Assembly: GCA_001414345.1 (NCBI GenBank)
Contig: LLCB01000016.1
Span: forward strand, 248,001 to 312,000
Length of the DNA: 64,000 nt
Direction: 5' to 3'
Source of the DNA: Hymenoscyphus infarciens
Lineage: Eukaryota > Ascomycota > Leotiomycetes > Helotiales > Helotiaceae
Shown: positions 1 through 11,731 of the stretch, in pieces
Layout of the letters: each line of letters opens with the position of its first letter
Position numbering within the stretch: the stretch's first letter is position 1
Translations under genes and position numbers: made by a program
Notes under the pieces: model-generated
What the model was told of the DNA's origin: nothing
What the model saw: the letters and a program-made list of their open reading frames with translations, nothing else
Databases searched by the model: none

Positions 1-3000
1 ATGGTCGGAGACTGGGAGATGTGGGTGGGAGGATTCTTTCTTGCCGAGGAACATTGGGGAGGGGGGTGGTACTGGGTCGTGGAGTGAGGTATGTGTATGG
101 TTCGATAGGATTGATGTCGCATACGTTTTACCAACAGTAACTTCCGGTTCAACAGCGAAAATCTCCTTCATTCCATTGAACTTCAGAACCTCGAGCCTTG
201 CGAGCGGATGACCCCACAAGAAAAGGAGTTCAGCATATGCCAATCGATAGTTGGTGTAGTAGGAGGAGTGACTAGCTTCAAGTAAACCAGAGCTGATACA
301 ACCTTCATCATCAAAAGCATTTTGATTTTCCATCGTCAGGGTAATGCCAGTGCAAATAGTAGGTCTCCAATCGTCATCATCATCCTCGTCGTCAGAATAC
401 GAGATGATTTCTGGGAGAGGTTGTTCCTTCACGCTACCAAGTACAGTAGTATTTCCCCATGTTACATTTGGTGCTAACGAATTGATCATATTTTCCACCG
501 GGCTTGGACGTTTACGACTCGGTGGTGGGTTCGGAGGTGATGAGGATGCCGTTATCGAGAATGGGCGAGAAAGGTTTGAAATTGCCGCAAAACTAGAGGC
601 CAATCCAGAATTGGCACGACGGAAGCTTCGTGGATTATCGGGAGATGTCGATAGACTTTGAGTATGGTTCGGATGTGGAGTGTGGTTTAGATATTCCTCG
701 CTACCGCGATTGGATTGAAGTGGTGGAGTCTCGCCACACGAGTACGATGCCGAAGCAGGATCACTACCCCAGGGTCCATTTGAAGATCCCACAGAGCCAT
801 ACAACCCAGAGGGAGTTTGCGATAACTTTGGTGTTGAGACTACCGAGTTGATTGGCGTCTTGAGGTATTTGCTCCATGCGGCGGCATCGGTTGGGAAATA
901 ATCCAGAGAGAATGCCGGGGTCTTCATGGAAAGGGGCGTTTGAGGCTGTGTCATGTTTGAATCGGAGTGAGTAATTCCTTCCGTAGAGACAGGCTCATTG
1001 AAAACACATGATAACATAGCCAACATTTGAATATCCGCAATTCTCTCGAAGTGAGCAATCAAATTACTGATGAGAGGCTTTGCAAGTGGGCTATGACCCC
1101 ATTTCACGCGACCCGATAGTCTGCTTGGGCGACCTTGGGCATCATAAGATACATCAACACCACTATCAGAACCACTGTCGCTTCGGCGTCGTTTTATCGC
1201 ATCCTTTGCGATAATCAGTATTGGCTCTCCACGATGAGATTGCTCCAATTGTTCCAGGGGAACTTCATTATGCAAAAGGATTGAGGCATATCTCCAGACA
1301 TTGGCAAGATCTGGAAGCCCATATTTTTCTGCGACAGTCGCATTATGCTCACAAACATCTGGTCCATCTCCAAAAATGGCATAATTTTCAGCAAGAACCA
1401 TTTTGGCCGGAAGGAGATCAGATATTTGATGAATAGATAAAAGATTCTTGGGCTTTGAAGAACGATTCCTGCCGCCAATGCCAGTGCCGGTACCTGTACC
1501 AGTTCCAGTTCCTGCCGCACTGGACCTTTGAGAAAGAACAGTAGGAGAACCTGCCCTCCATCTACCACGTCCTGACGCACTTCGGAGGTAATCCAGAGGG
1601 AATCTTCTGGGCCCCACGCGATAGTGTGAGGAATCCGAGTCACTCGAAGAAGAGACATCGGAATCATCAGACACATCTGAATCAGTTTTGCTCTCCGAGG
1701 CAAGCGATATAGCGTTGATTCTTGGGATTGGCGAGGTGTTATTGTTCAGACGACCGAAAGTCTCAAAACTTGGCTCTCCCCTCGAACGAGCTTTGCTTGC
1801 TTGAATTGTCTCTAAAAGGGACTTGACCTTGTCTTCCTTGGGAGGGAAGAAACATACAAGTTTTCCGTTGGCACAAAATCGAGCACCACAATATCTCGGC
1901 AATGGGACATTGGCATTCCGGTTCATGGGCGCAAGCATATCTCCAGTCGCGCTCGAGTCGAGCTCTTGAGACATCATGGCTGAGGCACCAGCAGGTATGT
2001 CGGGCTCTTCGTCGTCACTAGAACTTTCATCGGCAAGAGCCCCGAGATCGTCATCAGATTCCCCGCCATCGTTGAAGAAAGTAGTGCTTGCTTCGAGATC
2101 CACCTCACCCAACAAATAACAAAGCGTGGCCTCTAGACAGCCCTGCCGACGTGCCACAAATCCCGCGGCAATTTGGTGTACCTCTCGTTTCAACTTATGA
2201 TGCACTTCATCCGACATAAGTGATGTCTTTCCTAGTACGAAAGTGGGCGCTTTGGTTTCTGGATATTGGTCCGGCAGTGTTATCGTGACCTTGATAAATA
2301 TGGCCGCACCATCTTCTCCCCACGGACCATTCATCGAGACTTCGAGCGTTCGTTTGTCCATATTTACATCGTCAAATGAAATTTTGGGAAGCTGGGTGTC
2401 GAGACGAACAAGCTCTTCTTGCAAAGTCTCTGGCGAATCCCAATCCCCGTCATCTTCAAAGCCCGGGCTTAATTCTGGGCTGAGTAGGGAAAACCGCCTA
2501 GAAGAAGGCCTTCGTTGTTGGTCACTTCCTTTGTGTAGCTTGGTAAACTTAATACCACTCATCCACCCTATTTGCTTTTGGTTCTGGTCCTCTGATTTAT
2601 TTGATCTTTCTTTTCCATTGGCTCCCGAACTTCGGATCAACATGTGTGTTTTCGTGCTGCTGCGAGGGAAATTTATCCTTTTTATTGACGTATTTGCCAT
2701 CGCACTGACTTTGTGGCCAGAACTGCCGGGCCTTGGTCCGGTCATTGACATATTCTTCTTCTCGGGCGGAGCATTCTCAACAGCACGAAATGTTTTGTAT
2801 ACAGCCCCTTTTCGTGTGAAATTGAGTTTCTTGTGGACTTGAGAGCCTTTGGTGAAGCCAACATTCTCCAGTACTTTGGGATCTACATGCTGTAGTCGGA
2901 GTTGATTATCTTCACCCCACGAAACCAATTGAAATTCCCGATTGTCGACTCCCTCCTCAGTAATACCACCCCGGTTTCTCCAGAGAAACTCCTTGACTTT

Positions 3001-3980
3001 TTGATTGCCATGACCAGGAAAGGTAGCAACTGGTGGTACGGCGGTCCCAGAAGTCTGTTCGTTTTTGCGACGATCATACAAATGCAGCTCACCCGGCGCG
3101 TCTTGGGGCATGGCCAACAACCCATAGCCAAATGGGGTATATCGAGCCCTCCAAACGGGAAAGCCGGTCTTGATAATTCGTTCGGGTTCATCGAGTTCAT
3201 TACTGTAGTCCCAAAGCTTGATGCTTCTATCTAAAGAGCAGGTTGCAACCCCAGTGGTCGTGGTCCGATTCCAATCCACCCCATATATCTTTGATTCGTG
3301 TGCATTAATCGATCTCATAGGTACAGCTCCCTTGCGATCATCCCAAATCCTCAACCACCGGTCATGAGAGGAAGCTAGTATATGTGGATCCTGCCTATTC
3401 CATTTGACTTGCGTCGCGCCTGCGAACCAATCACAAAAGGTAAGAACGGGTTGCCTTGGTCGCCGGAGATCCCAACAATGCACATATCCATCCACGGCGC
3501 ATGTGGCCAAAATATCCGGGTGGTGGGCGGAGAAGTTGATATCTGTGATAGCTCTCGTGTGGCCGTGGAGGGTATGCTCAATCGCGCCATGGGACGTATC
3601 CTCCTGCATATTCAAGTTCCACACCAAGGCCTTTTGATTTGCCGTACTCACGACCCAGTAGTCGCGAACTGCGAATGGAGACCATTGCACATCGGCCACC
3701 AGCCAAGGGAGACCGTGTCGAAGATGCCGGGGCGGGTTCAACGGAGAATCGAGATCGATGATATCGAGTCCTTCGGTGCTGCAGCAATCATCAGATCTCG
3801 GATCATATGATGTATAGATAAGGAAGGGTATACGAACGAAGCCAGAGCAATATCCCTCCCAGAGGGGGAGATTGAAGCCGATCCAACCTTGCGTTCGACA
3901 TGAATAGAGACATCTGCTTCGAAAGTACTACTTTCCAAACCCGACCTGGTGGTCTTCCCTTTGCGCGACTCTTCCATCAT
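1..3980 (-). CDS. mtc5: WD40-RWD protein Mtc5/Sea3/WDR59, 3' end outside window
   Basis: Likely the SEACAT/GATOR2 subunit Mtc5 (Sea3, human WDR59), which acts at the vacuole membrane upstream of TORC1 in amino-acid sensing. The minus strand reads as exon 1 at 3980-3838, a 59-nt intron (3837-3779), then an open frame from 3778 off the left edge. Exon 1 encodes a charged leader ending in ISPSGRDIALAS; after splicing it reads TEGLDIIDLDSP. WD40 blades follow (HGHTRAITDINFSAHHPDI, CSLDRSIKLWD), then an RWD-type segment around 2450-2200 (EELVRLDTQLPKISFDD, VKITLPDQYP-like), an acidic Ser-rich linker, and a conserved helical part with CEHNATVAEKYGLPDLANVW. The C-terminal RING-type zinc domain expected for this family would lie beyond position 1. 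The start is the first ATG in frame; a second ATG follows directly. The 756-nt gap to UBC13 looks like a divergent promoter. Family assignment is strong from domain order; the gene name is by homology. Confidence 0.85.
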
Positions 3981-4736
3981 TAACAAGTCGGTGCTTTCGC
4001 CTCATTTTGGGGCGAATCGATTCTGAGGAAAGGTGCTTGCGACTCGACTTTCAGTAGTGCAAACCAGAGGGGTTATCTCGCCATGATGACTTGGGTGATG
4101 GGATGATCCTGCCGCCTATTTGCTATATATTGTATATATTGGGACGAGTGAAGCAGCGAGGCAAGTATAAGAGAGAGAGCGAGGTGAGGCACCTGGAGGT
4201 CTCACCACCCTTGTCCTCACTCCCACTTTTAGCGCGCTTTCTGATTGGGGAACTGCGGGATTTGCCGTGACTCTTTTTGGTGGGCGGTGTGAGAGGAGAG
4301 CCTCGCCCGTGCCTCGCCCAGTCTGAATTGCCTTGCATCGTGCATCTTAGACCTCACAGTTGAAGTAATTATAAGTGCATATAAGTGAGAATCTTAGTAT
4401 ACCTTGACTTTGATTTAAATCACCCCCGATCAATTTCCGTCACATCGTGAATGAAATGAGCCCATGTTTCTGATTTACCATTGAGACTCCTCCCTCGCAA
4501 AGGCAAAGGCTCACCTCGATTCACCCCGCCTTAACCTTATCTTCCCAAGCCGCAACGAACAGAACAGAACTGGCTACAACATCCACATACAATACTCGAC
4601 CTCGATTTGAATCTCGAGGCACCACCACAACACCACAACACCATAACACCATAACCATCCTCGTCAACTCAACTCTCGACAACTTCTGCACGAACCCGAC
4701 ATCAACCTACCGCAGATACGATACCACCACCAAAAG
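3981..4736. promoter_or_regulatory. Divergent intergenic region between mtc5 and ubc13
   Basis: The region separates two genes transcribed away from each other, so it should carry both promoters. It contains a TA-rich patch near 4120-4140 and, just before ubc13, a CA-rich stretch with repeated ACCACAACACC-like units (about 4620-4660), probably in the 5' leader. I saw no convincing gene or specific binding site. Confidence 0.5.
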
Positions 4737-5425
4737 ATGGCGTTGCCGAAAAGAATCATCAAGGAGACGGAGAGGTTGATGGCAGAGCCGTGAGTTGCGA
4801 CAGCGTCTCTCGATGCTTCTCATACTAATATTGGTCTTACTTAGTGTTCCTGGCATTTCAGCCGTTCCTCACGAAGACAACCTGCGCTACTTTGATGTCT
4901 CGATCCACGGGCCAACCCAATCTCCATACGAAGGTCAGCCTCGACCCCTCCATACCATACCATACCATACCATACCATAACATACCATATCATACCATAT
5001 CATACTGTTCGTGGCCTGTCTAACTTGACCTCCAGGTGGAATCTTCAAACTCGAGCTGTTTCTGCCAGATGACTATCCTATGACGCCTCCCAAGATCAGG
5101 TTCTTGACCAAAATTTACCACCCAAATATCGACAAGCTAGGCCGCATATGTCTTGATGTGCTCAAGAGTAAGTGTCACTTCCCAACGGTCGTTTTTTCGT
5201 GTCTTGCCCTTCGGTCCATGGTGTATTTGCTAACAAGGCTATCAAACAGGCAACTGGTCTCCCGCCCTTCAAATCCGCACCATCCTCCTCTCCATTCAAG
5301 CTCTACTAGGCGCCCCGAACCCAGACGATCCATTAGCTCCTGAAGTCGCGAAAAGATGGAAAGAAGACGAACAAGCTGCCATCGCTACAGCCAAGGAATG
5401 GACTCGAACTCATGCAATGACATGA
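4737..5425 (+). CDS. ubc13: Ubiquitin-conjugating enzyme E2 Ubc13
   Basis: E2 enzyme that, with a Uev/Mms2 partner, builds K63-linked ubiquitin chains for error-free post-replication repair and signalling. Exons are 4737-4789, 4845-4933, 5036-5167 and 5250-5425, giving 149 residues, close to human UBE2N (152). The protein starts [20 protein letters not shown], has the HPN motif (YHPNID, about residue 76) and the catalytic cysteine at about residue 86 in [14 protein letters not shown], and ends WTRTHAMT. All introns have GT-AG borders. The second intron holds a CCATA-type microsatellite. The start is the only ATG giving the family N-terminus. Nothing looks broken. Confidence 0.97.
4951..5005 (+). 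repeat. CCATA-type pentamer microsatellite in ubc13 intron 2
   Basis: About ten near-perfect ATACC/ATATC pentamers lie inside intron 2 of ubc13, roughly 17 nt after the donor site and 30 nt before the acceptor. The run is interrupted by a few A/T changes. Such tracts change length easily, so it could serve as a strain marker; there is no sign that it affects splicing. Confidence 0.85.
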
Positions 5426-6876
5426 TGACGGACGGAACAGCATTACGATTTTACGACCAGTGCGAGGAAGGCGCGCGAGCTGTATGGAAGCATGCGGAAC
5501 TGAATCGACTTGACACGATTCGAAAAAAGGTCGTGGTGCTTTGCCGCATATTGAACATTCTTGAGTGATTCCCCTCTGCATTCTTTAGATAGAGGCAAGG
5601 ACAAGCAAGACATTCCATTATACACTGACCTTTTCAAGAAGCATATCGCGTGAGTTCGTTCTATACTTGTTTTCCGTTCACAATGGAGTTAGATGCATTC
5701 AACTGGTTTGCTCTTGAGAAAACTATTCTCCAACCGTTTCAAAAGTATGTTTCCACCACATTTGTTTTTTCTATTCAGGGACCGCCTTCGTTCTCTTCTA
5801 TTCTCTTTCTATTCTCTCATCGTTTTGGAAGAAAAATTGATGTCCAATCTACCGTCAAGATTAGTCCCACACTTTCCTCTTTTTGGGGTTTTTTGGAGTT
5901 GTAAGAAGGGTGGTCAGAGAGTCGTTCCTCATGTCCTCCTACCTTCAAATATGGTCTTCTTTGGTGCTCTTCATTTGCTATCTCATTCGAGTTTATTTAT
6001 TCGATCTTTCTGTAGCAACTCTGTTGTTTGGTATCTTGGTTCAACTTTTGGGTGGTTGCCTGTGAACTGCCTCACCATCATCAGTTTAACACATGATGTA
6101 AGGAATAAGCACATTTCCCACATGTCAAAAGCTCACTCTTCCCATTATGGGAACATCCAGATATGTAGACTGAAATTTTAGTAACGATGCTTGCTGCCTC
6201 GATACAATTGGTGCGGTTCTTCGCGTCTCCCCAACTTGGCATCGAGCTCTGCTTCCCCGACTTCCCCGCTCCCCGCCATTCGTGTTAGGCAATTGCAATA
6301 TAATTGCGTGCCCTCCCCAAGAGCGCCCCAAGAGATGCAAGTCATATTCTGTACCGGGGATCAAAATCTTTCTTTTCCCAATTGCTTTAATTGCTCACTC
6401 TTGTTGGTGGAAGACTTTAGTAACCCCTCACTTCACCCGTGGTGCCTCACTTTGTTCGGCAGTCGGATCTACACCCCGGGATTTTGAAAGAAGGCTTTCC
6501 CCTGGATTTTACGAAGATGAGGAGAAGACGATGCGGTAGACCCCACAACGGCCCTGCATACAGTATGCGCTTCAATCAGCGTTGAGGAATGAGCTTTATC
6601 AGTTCAACCGGTGAGTAGCTTCACATGGTCAAAGTCGTGCCCTGGTTTCCCCTCCATTTTTCGGGCTTGGCTATGGTGATGGGGTCGATAATATTGAAAT
6701 GATGTATATCTGTGTAAGAAGTATGGGGATTGAAGTTGGGGTTGGAGCGGGGTTCATTGGGTCAATTGAGGGGAGCTTGGGTGAGTGAAAGACGAAGTAT
6801 ATAAGCTCTTTCTCGCTGGGAAATCCTGGGAGTTGATTTGATTCAGCATCCTCGTCCAATTCAAACGAGAGCCATC
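5426..6876. other. Gene-poor spacer between ubc13 and the GH51 gene
   Basis: This 1.45-kb stretch contains the ubc13 3' region and the promoter of the arabinofuranosidase. T-rich and C-rich tracts (about 5760-5900) make several chance open frames, but none has a recognisable protein pattern or plausible splice structure. I see no gene here. Confidence 0.6.
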
Positions 6877-9151
6877 ATGTTTCAACGACTATTTTCCCTC
6901 CCCTTTTTGGCGGCTCTTGTGGGCGCTATTGATATCCAAGTTGCTGGTACGGGTGGAAATGCCTCTTCACCTCTTATGTATGGTCTTATGTTTGAGGATA
7001 TCAATCAATCTGGAGATGGAGGGATTTACGCAGAGTTAATCCAAAACCGCGCCTTTCAAGGAAGCGTCCCATTTCCATCAAAGATTTATCCTTGGACGCC
7101 AATTGGAGGTGCGGCATTAACTCTTCAGAATACGACGGTGCCGCTTTCTGATGCTCTGCCTACTTCGATTAATGTTGCTTCGAACTCTACCGCGAACTCA
7201 ACGATTGGACTTGTGAACCCGGGGTGGTGGGGAATCGAAGTCCTGCCTCAAAAATATACAGGCAGTTTCTGGACTTTGGGATCTTATACTGGGAAATTCA
7301 CGGTGAAGCTTCAATCTAGTATTACGAACGAGACGTTTGCTAGTCTTGAGATCCCCTCTCTTTCTGAGGCTGGGAAATGGACGGAACATACTTTCGAACT
7401 CGCACCTACAGTTGCTGCTGCGAATGCGAATAATACTTTCTCCATTGAGTTTCAAGGTGGAAGTGAAAAAGGAAGTGGAGGGGTGAATTTTAATCTGATT
7501 AGTCTCTTTCCGCCTACTTATAAGGGGAGGAAGAATGGGAATCGGGTGGATCTTATGGAGGCTTTGAAGGGGTTGAATCCGAAGTTTTTGAGGATGCCGG
7601 GGGGGAATAATATGTATGTCTCTACCTCTCTTTTCTCTCTCTCCGACACGTTGGGTGGTCCATCGAAAGGGATAGCTAACAGAAATAGTGAGGGGGATAT
7701 CCACCATAAACCTTGGAAATGGAATGAGACTATTGGTCCTCTTACCGATCGTCCTGGACGTCCTGGGACTTGGTCATACCAAAACACGGATGGACTAGGT
7801 CTGATTGAGTATTTCCATGTAAGCCTTTCCCCCAAAATATCTCAGCCAAACTGTCGCTAATGAAAGGGAAGTGGTGCGAAGACCTCGAAATCGAACCCCT
7901 CCTCGCAGTATGGGCAGGAATGTACTTAGGCAACGAAGCAGACCACATCCTCACAGCCGCCCAACTAGAACCCTGGATCCAAGATACCCTCAACGAGCTA
8001 GAATTCCTCCTCGGTCCCCCAACCAGCACATTCGGTGCCCTCCGCGCCTCCCTCGGCTACCCAGAACCCTTCCATCTCAAATACGTCGAAATAGGAAACG
8101 AGGATAACCTCTACACCAACGGCCCCTCCACCTACTCCTCCTACCGCTTCCCCCTCTTCTACGCCGCAATCTCAGAAGCCTACCCAGACCTCACGATCAT
8201 CTCCTCAACCGGGGATTACACCGCCGTGGGAGGATCAGGCGCCAACGCGACGTGGACGGATTTCCACACGTACTCGCGGCCGGATTTACTGGTCTCGTGG
8301 TTCGACAGGTTTGATCATGCGAGTCGGGAGTATAAGACTTTGATTGGGGAGTATGCTGTTGTGCAGGGGAATCTTCCGGGGGCGGCGCTGGAGGGCGTGG
8401 ATTGGGATTTGCCCAAGGTCAAGTTCCCGAGTTGGATTGGGGCGGTGGCTGAAGCGGTTTGGAGTCTGGGGGCGGAGAGGAATGGGGATGCGGTGGTGGG
8501 GATGAGTATGTCGCCTTCCCTTGGACTTCTTGTTTCAACGAGAGGTGTGAGATGTGAGATGGGGAAATTCTATGCTAATTTTGTTGATAGGTTATGCGCC
8601 GGGATTTCAGAATGTGAATTCTTATCAGTGGAGTGTTTGTTTTCCCCTCTCTTATTCTGTCCCCCCTTTCTTGTTTTGTTTACAACTCTTTTGGGGGCTG
8701 AGTGTGAGAGAGAGGGTTGATTGCTGACGAGAATGCATAGCCGGATTTGATCTCCTTCACAGCTCTCTCCGCACAAACTGTTCTCTCGACATCTTACCAG
8801 ATCATCTCGCTCTTCTCGCATAACGCCCATACCACCACCGTCCCAGCGATCTCCGAAACTGGATTTGGTCCTGCATATTGGGTTGCAGGCAAGACAGCCG
8901 AGGAAGAATATATCTTCAAAGTCGCCATCTACAACACCACCACCCCCATCCCTTTCAACCTCACCTTCGAGGGCATATCAGAGGGAAAGAAGGGCAAACT
9001 TACCGTTTTGGGCGCGGAAGAGGGATGGAGTGCGAATGTTATTGATGGGAGCGAGGTTGTGCAGACGAGGGAGACGGAGGTTGTTGCTGATGGGGCGGGG
9101 GCTTTTGGATTTGAGCTTGGGCAGTGGGAGGTTGCTGTTTTGAGGGTTTGA
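6877..9151 (+). CDS. abfA: Secreted alpha-L-arabinofuranosidase, GH51
   Basis: Removes terminal arabinofuranosyl residues from plant cell-wall arabinoxylan and arabinan, outside the cell. Exons are 6877-7613, 7689-7818, 7872-8505, 8591-8634 and 8741-9151 (651 residues). A short hydrophobic signal peptide (MFQRLFSLPFLAALVGA) starts the protein; an in-frame upstream codon at 6838 is not ATG. GH51 landmarks are the PLMYGLMFEDINQSGDGGIY segment near the N-terminus, RMPGGNN at the first splice junction, the general acid/base Glu in YVEIGNEDNLY, and the nucleophile Glu in LIGEYAVVQGN, followed by SYAPGFQNVNSYQWSPDLI across two introns. Many N-x-S/T sites fit a secreted glycoprotein. Length and catalytic residues match fungal AbfA-type enzymes; the symbol is by family. 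A repeat-rich region starts about 60 nt after the stop. Confidence 0.95.
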
Positions 9152-9214
9152 TTGAGGAGGTGGAAAGGAAGGAGGAGGGAACTAGAATAAGATGAGGTGT
9201 TCTTTTTCCATCGA

Positions 9215-9301
9215 CAATTGACAGAAATACCCTTATTTTAAAGAAATCGTGACATAAATACCGCTATTTCTTACAGTAGTGAGTGGTATTTGTGTCAATT
9301 G
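9215..9301. mobile_element. 87-bp inverted-repeat element just 3' of the GH51 gene
   Basis: The left arm CAATTGACAGAAATACC and the reverse complement of the right arm CAATTGACACAAATACC differ at one base. The centre is AT-rich and has no coding capacity. This is the form of a small MITE or a hairpin near a transcript end. Only one clear copy was seen in the window. Confidence 0.55.
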
Positions 9302-9919
9302 CCGTTTTAAATACTTTATCTGGCAGTTGTGTCTTTGGTCTACCTTCAGATGCTGTCGATAACTACGAACGACACTCTCCTTCTGTGTCTAAATACCGAG
9401 TGACTACCAAGAATGTGGATGGTTTGGTTCAGTTCATTATAGTTTGGCTTACTTGTTAGTTGTTGGCTTACTCTTCATTTCTTTTTAGCTACTAAAGTCA
9501 TTTCCTGGTTTAGTTAATTGTTCTTCGGTAGCTTAGCTGGTAATTGTTAGCTTATCTTATCTGGCAATTGTTAGCTTACTCGCGGCTCACACGTTCTTTG
9601 GCGGCTTACTCGGTAATTATTTAGAGGCTAAACAGTCGCGAGTAAGTTAGAGTTTGTTTAGCTTACTCAGGAGTCCGAGTTAGACACTACTATTATTCAG
9701 TCTTATTTTTTTACTAGATAGACTTATATAATTAATTCTCTTATTCTAAGTATATAATAAACGATAGTATATTCTTATATCTATTATAGCTCTATATAAA
9801 TATAATCTAATCTGATTTTCTATACTCTATATAATTAAGATCTATCTTTTATATATAGTCTCTTACTTTAAGTCTAGTAAGCGATAGATATCCCAGTTTA
9901 ATATACATTACATCTGCAG
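9302..9919. other. AT-rich non-coding stretch with short repeats
   Basis: No gene is visible. A 19-nt unit resembling CTGGYAATTGTTAGCTTAY occurs twice (about 9537-9555 and 9561-9579), with looser variants nearby. From about 9690 to 9900 the sequence is very TA-rich and poor in CA/TG, resembling the RIP-mutated block further right, so this may be a small transposon remnant. Confidence 0.5.
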
Positions 9920-10019
9920 TGTACTTCGTCCTAAGCGTAACAGTCTATAACGGGGCCGCCTAAATAAACCTTGCCATGATAGGTCCTGCTATGGACTGAT
10001 TCGCCTAGGACAAAGTACA
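9920..10019. mobile_element. MITE family C, copy 1 (about 100 bp)
   Basis: The ends form an inverted repeat: TGTACTTCGTCCTAAGCG on the left, and TGTACTTTGTCCTAGGCG as the reverse complement of the right end. The same terminal motif (TACTTCGTCCT...) ends the elements at 10121-10253 and 10731-10869. The interior is unlike those copies, so it may be a separate subfamily or a deletion derivative. Confidence 0.6.
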
Positions 10020-10120
10020 GACTATTGCAACCGTGAACAGAAAAAGTATATGATCCTAGTATAGACTTTTTAGAAGGTTTTATCAATTTTTTGGAGATTT
10101 TTTGACCTTTTTAGCTCCTT

Positions 10121-10253
10121 TACTGGGTCCCGGGCTTAACTAAGATTATCTCTATAGGACAATTGCTACATTTCCGATGTCTTATGCTACTGAAGACCCC
10201 CTGAAAAGTATATAAAGTGACCTTCTATTTAACGTTTTACCAGAGACGAAGTA
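10121..10253. mobile_element. MITE family C, copy 2 (about 133 bp, degraded)
   Basis: This element aligns along most of its length with the one at 10731-10869. Shared internal blocks include ATTTCCGATG, TATGCTAC/TACGCTAC, and TATAAAGTRACC followed by TTTAACGTTT. The right end AGACGAAGTA is diverged from the family terminus and the left end TACTGGGTCCCGGGC is mutated. No coding capacity. Confidence 0.65.
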
Positions 10254-10644
10254 AGTTCCTCACCTGCGATGAACTAATCTTAAGATTTTACCAACATTAA
10301 GTGCAGCTTTGCGATTCATTACCAATGCTCGATCCGATCACCGGTATGTATGCCTTGGAATATTTTTGATGCGCTGATCTACCTTGGTAGTTGGCGCAGC
10401 TCCTTGGTCTTTCTCGGGCCTCATATTTGACCCTTTTTGGTGGTGAGGTTACTTTAAAGTACAGTAATCTCCACAAAACTATTCTCGGAGTCAAACGTCT
10501 GCAAAGGGCAGGTTCTGGAAACAGAATATTTCAAAAGCTGTGATGGGGACGTGGCGGGGGCAGCATTGGATTAGTCAATAAAATATGGCTATTTTCTGTT
10601 TCTCCATTATTTTCAGGGGTACGCTCGGTACGACTAGTTTGGTC

Positions 10645-11061
10645 TTCCGACTTTTGCTAAATGGCCCAGGCAGTTTACTATTTGGCCTAGGTTAAATCTA
10701 ATGAGGTACTATAACCGCAATAACAACACGTACTTAGTCCCAGGCGAAATAAACGTTATTCCTGCGGGGTAATCGCTATATTTCCGATGCTTTACGCTAC
10801 CCAAATACCCCTGGAAACTCTATAAAGTAACCCCACTTATTTAACGTTTATTTCGTCTAGGACGAAGTATATCTAACACAATCATAGCTTTCTTCCCCTC
10901 ATTTGAGCCCTAGCCCTAGCTAACCTTAGCACTAGCCCAAAAAACCAAGTCACTATCCATGAAGCAGAGAGTCACAGCGAAAGACGAACGGGATTCCTTC
11001 CAAATTGGGTTAGTCCTGAGCCAAATAGTGAACTGCCTGGGCCACTTAGCAGAATTCCGGC
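10645..11061. mobile_element. About 417-bp inverted-repeat element (family D) with a nested MITE
   Basis: Two arms of about 50 nt are inverted: the left arm (10646-10695) contains TGCTAAATGGCCCAGGCAGT and ACTATTTGGC, and the right arm (11010-11060) read on the minus strand contains TGCTAAGTGGCCCAGGCAGT and ACTATTTGGC. Between them lies a complete family C element (10731-10869), which suggests C inserted into D. The remaining interior is non-coding. Confidence 0.7.
10731..10869. mobile_element. MITE family C, copy 3 (139 bp, nested)
   Basis: Terminal inverted repeats of about 28 nt are clear: left TACTTAGTCCCAGGCGAAAT continuing AAACGTTA, and right (reverse complement) TACTTCGTCCTAGACGAAAT continuing AAACGTTA, with four mismatches. 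It is the best preserved copy of the family in this window and sits inside the larger inverted-repeat element at 10645-11061. Confidence 0.8.
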
Positions 11062-11507
11062 TCCCTCAGGTATGTCGTCTTTACATTCGCTGATACATTG
11101 TAGTATCACGCCATGCGGGCGTCAATCAGATAAATTCACAGCCTTCCAAGGCATTTGATTGCTGTGGGGATCAGCTACTCGTATTGTTTTTTCATTAAAA
11201 CCTCCAACTTTCATTAATGGCTTCGAAGAGGGAGAAAGTGCAAAAAGAAGACAAAACATGACAATGAATAAACCGCAATAGAAGTGTAAAAACAAGGTTA
11301 CGATTTAAAATTACAAAATTACAAAATGTGGATACAGGGAGTGCGAGAACTTGAGAAATCGAGGTTTGCACAACCGGCTCCCACTCACGGACTATAATAG
11401 TTTCGGGCAGGCGGGTTCCAAAGTGATCTCCCCAAGTATCCACTAATGCTACTATGATTGATGATCGATGGATTTTTACCGGGTATTCACTTGAGCCTGG
11501 GACGAAG

Positions 11508-11588
11508 TATCTCCCTCAACTGTCTGTGCAAGGGTAGTTTGGCTGTGAAAATGTCTGACCGTCTACAGACAGTTAAGGGGGGATAGTA
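11508..11588. mobile_element. MITE family E, copy 1 (81 bp) upstream of the solute-binding gene
   Basis: The ends are imperfect inverted repeats: TATCTCCCTCAACTGTCTGT on the left, against TACTATCCCCCCTTAACTGT continuing CTGT as the reverse complement of the right. The CTATCCCC terminus matches the perfect element at 45661-45756. It directly abuts a lone family C terminus (GGGACGAAGTA, ending about 11509) and lies about 145 nt before the start codon of the next gene, so it is in that promoter. Confidence 0.6.
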
Positions 11589-11731
11589 GAAGTAAACTGT
11601 AAGTTACTTACTTAAACTTTGTATACTCCCTCGCAATCAACTTTTCTTACCATTGCCGTCAAGTTTCCAAGTCGACCACTTTTTACTTGTCATACGAACC
11701 CAAGTCGCTGTTCAGTTAGATCATCTCCAAA

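Noticed and set aside
1215..1703. 162-residue frame on the minus strand within mtc5
   Set aside because: It lies in the wrong frame inside the WD40/RWD gene, whose own frame is open and conserved in sequence.
5693..6181. 162-residue plus-strand frame after ubc13
   Set aside because: Hydrophobic and Ser/Phe-rich by composition of a T-rich stretch; no family pattern, no conserved splice sites, and it overlaps other chance frames.
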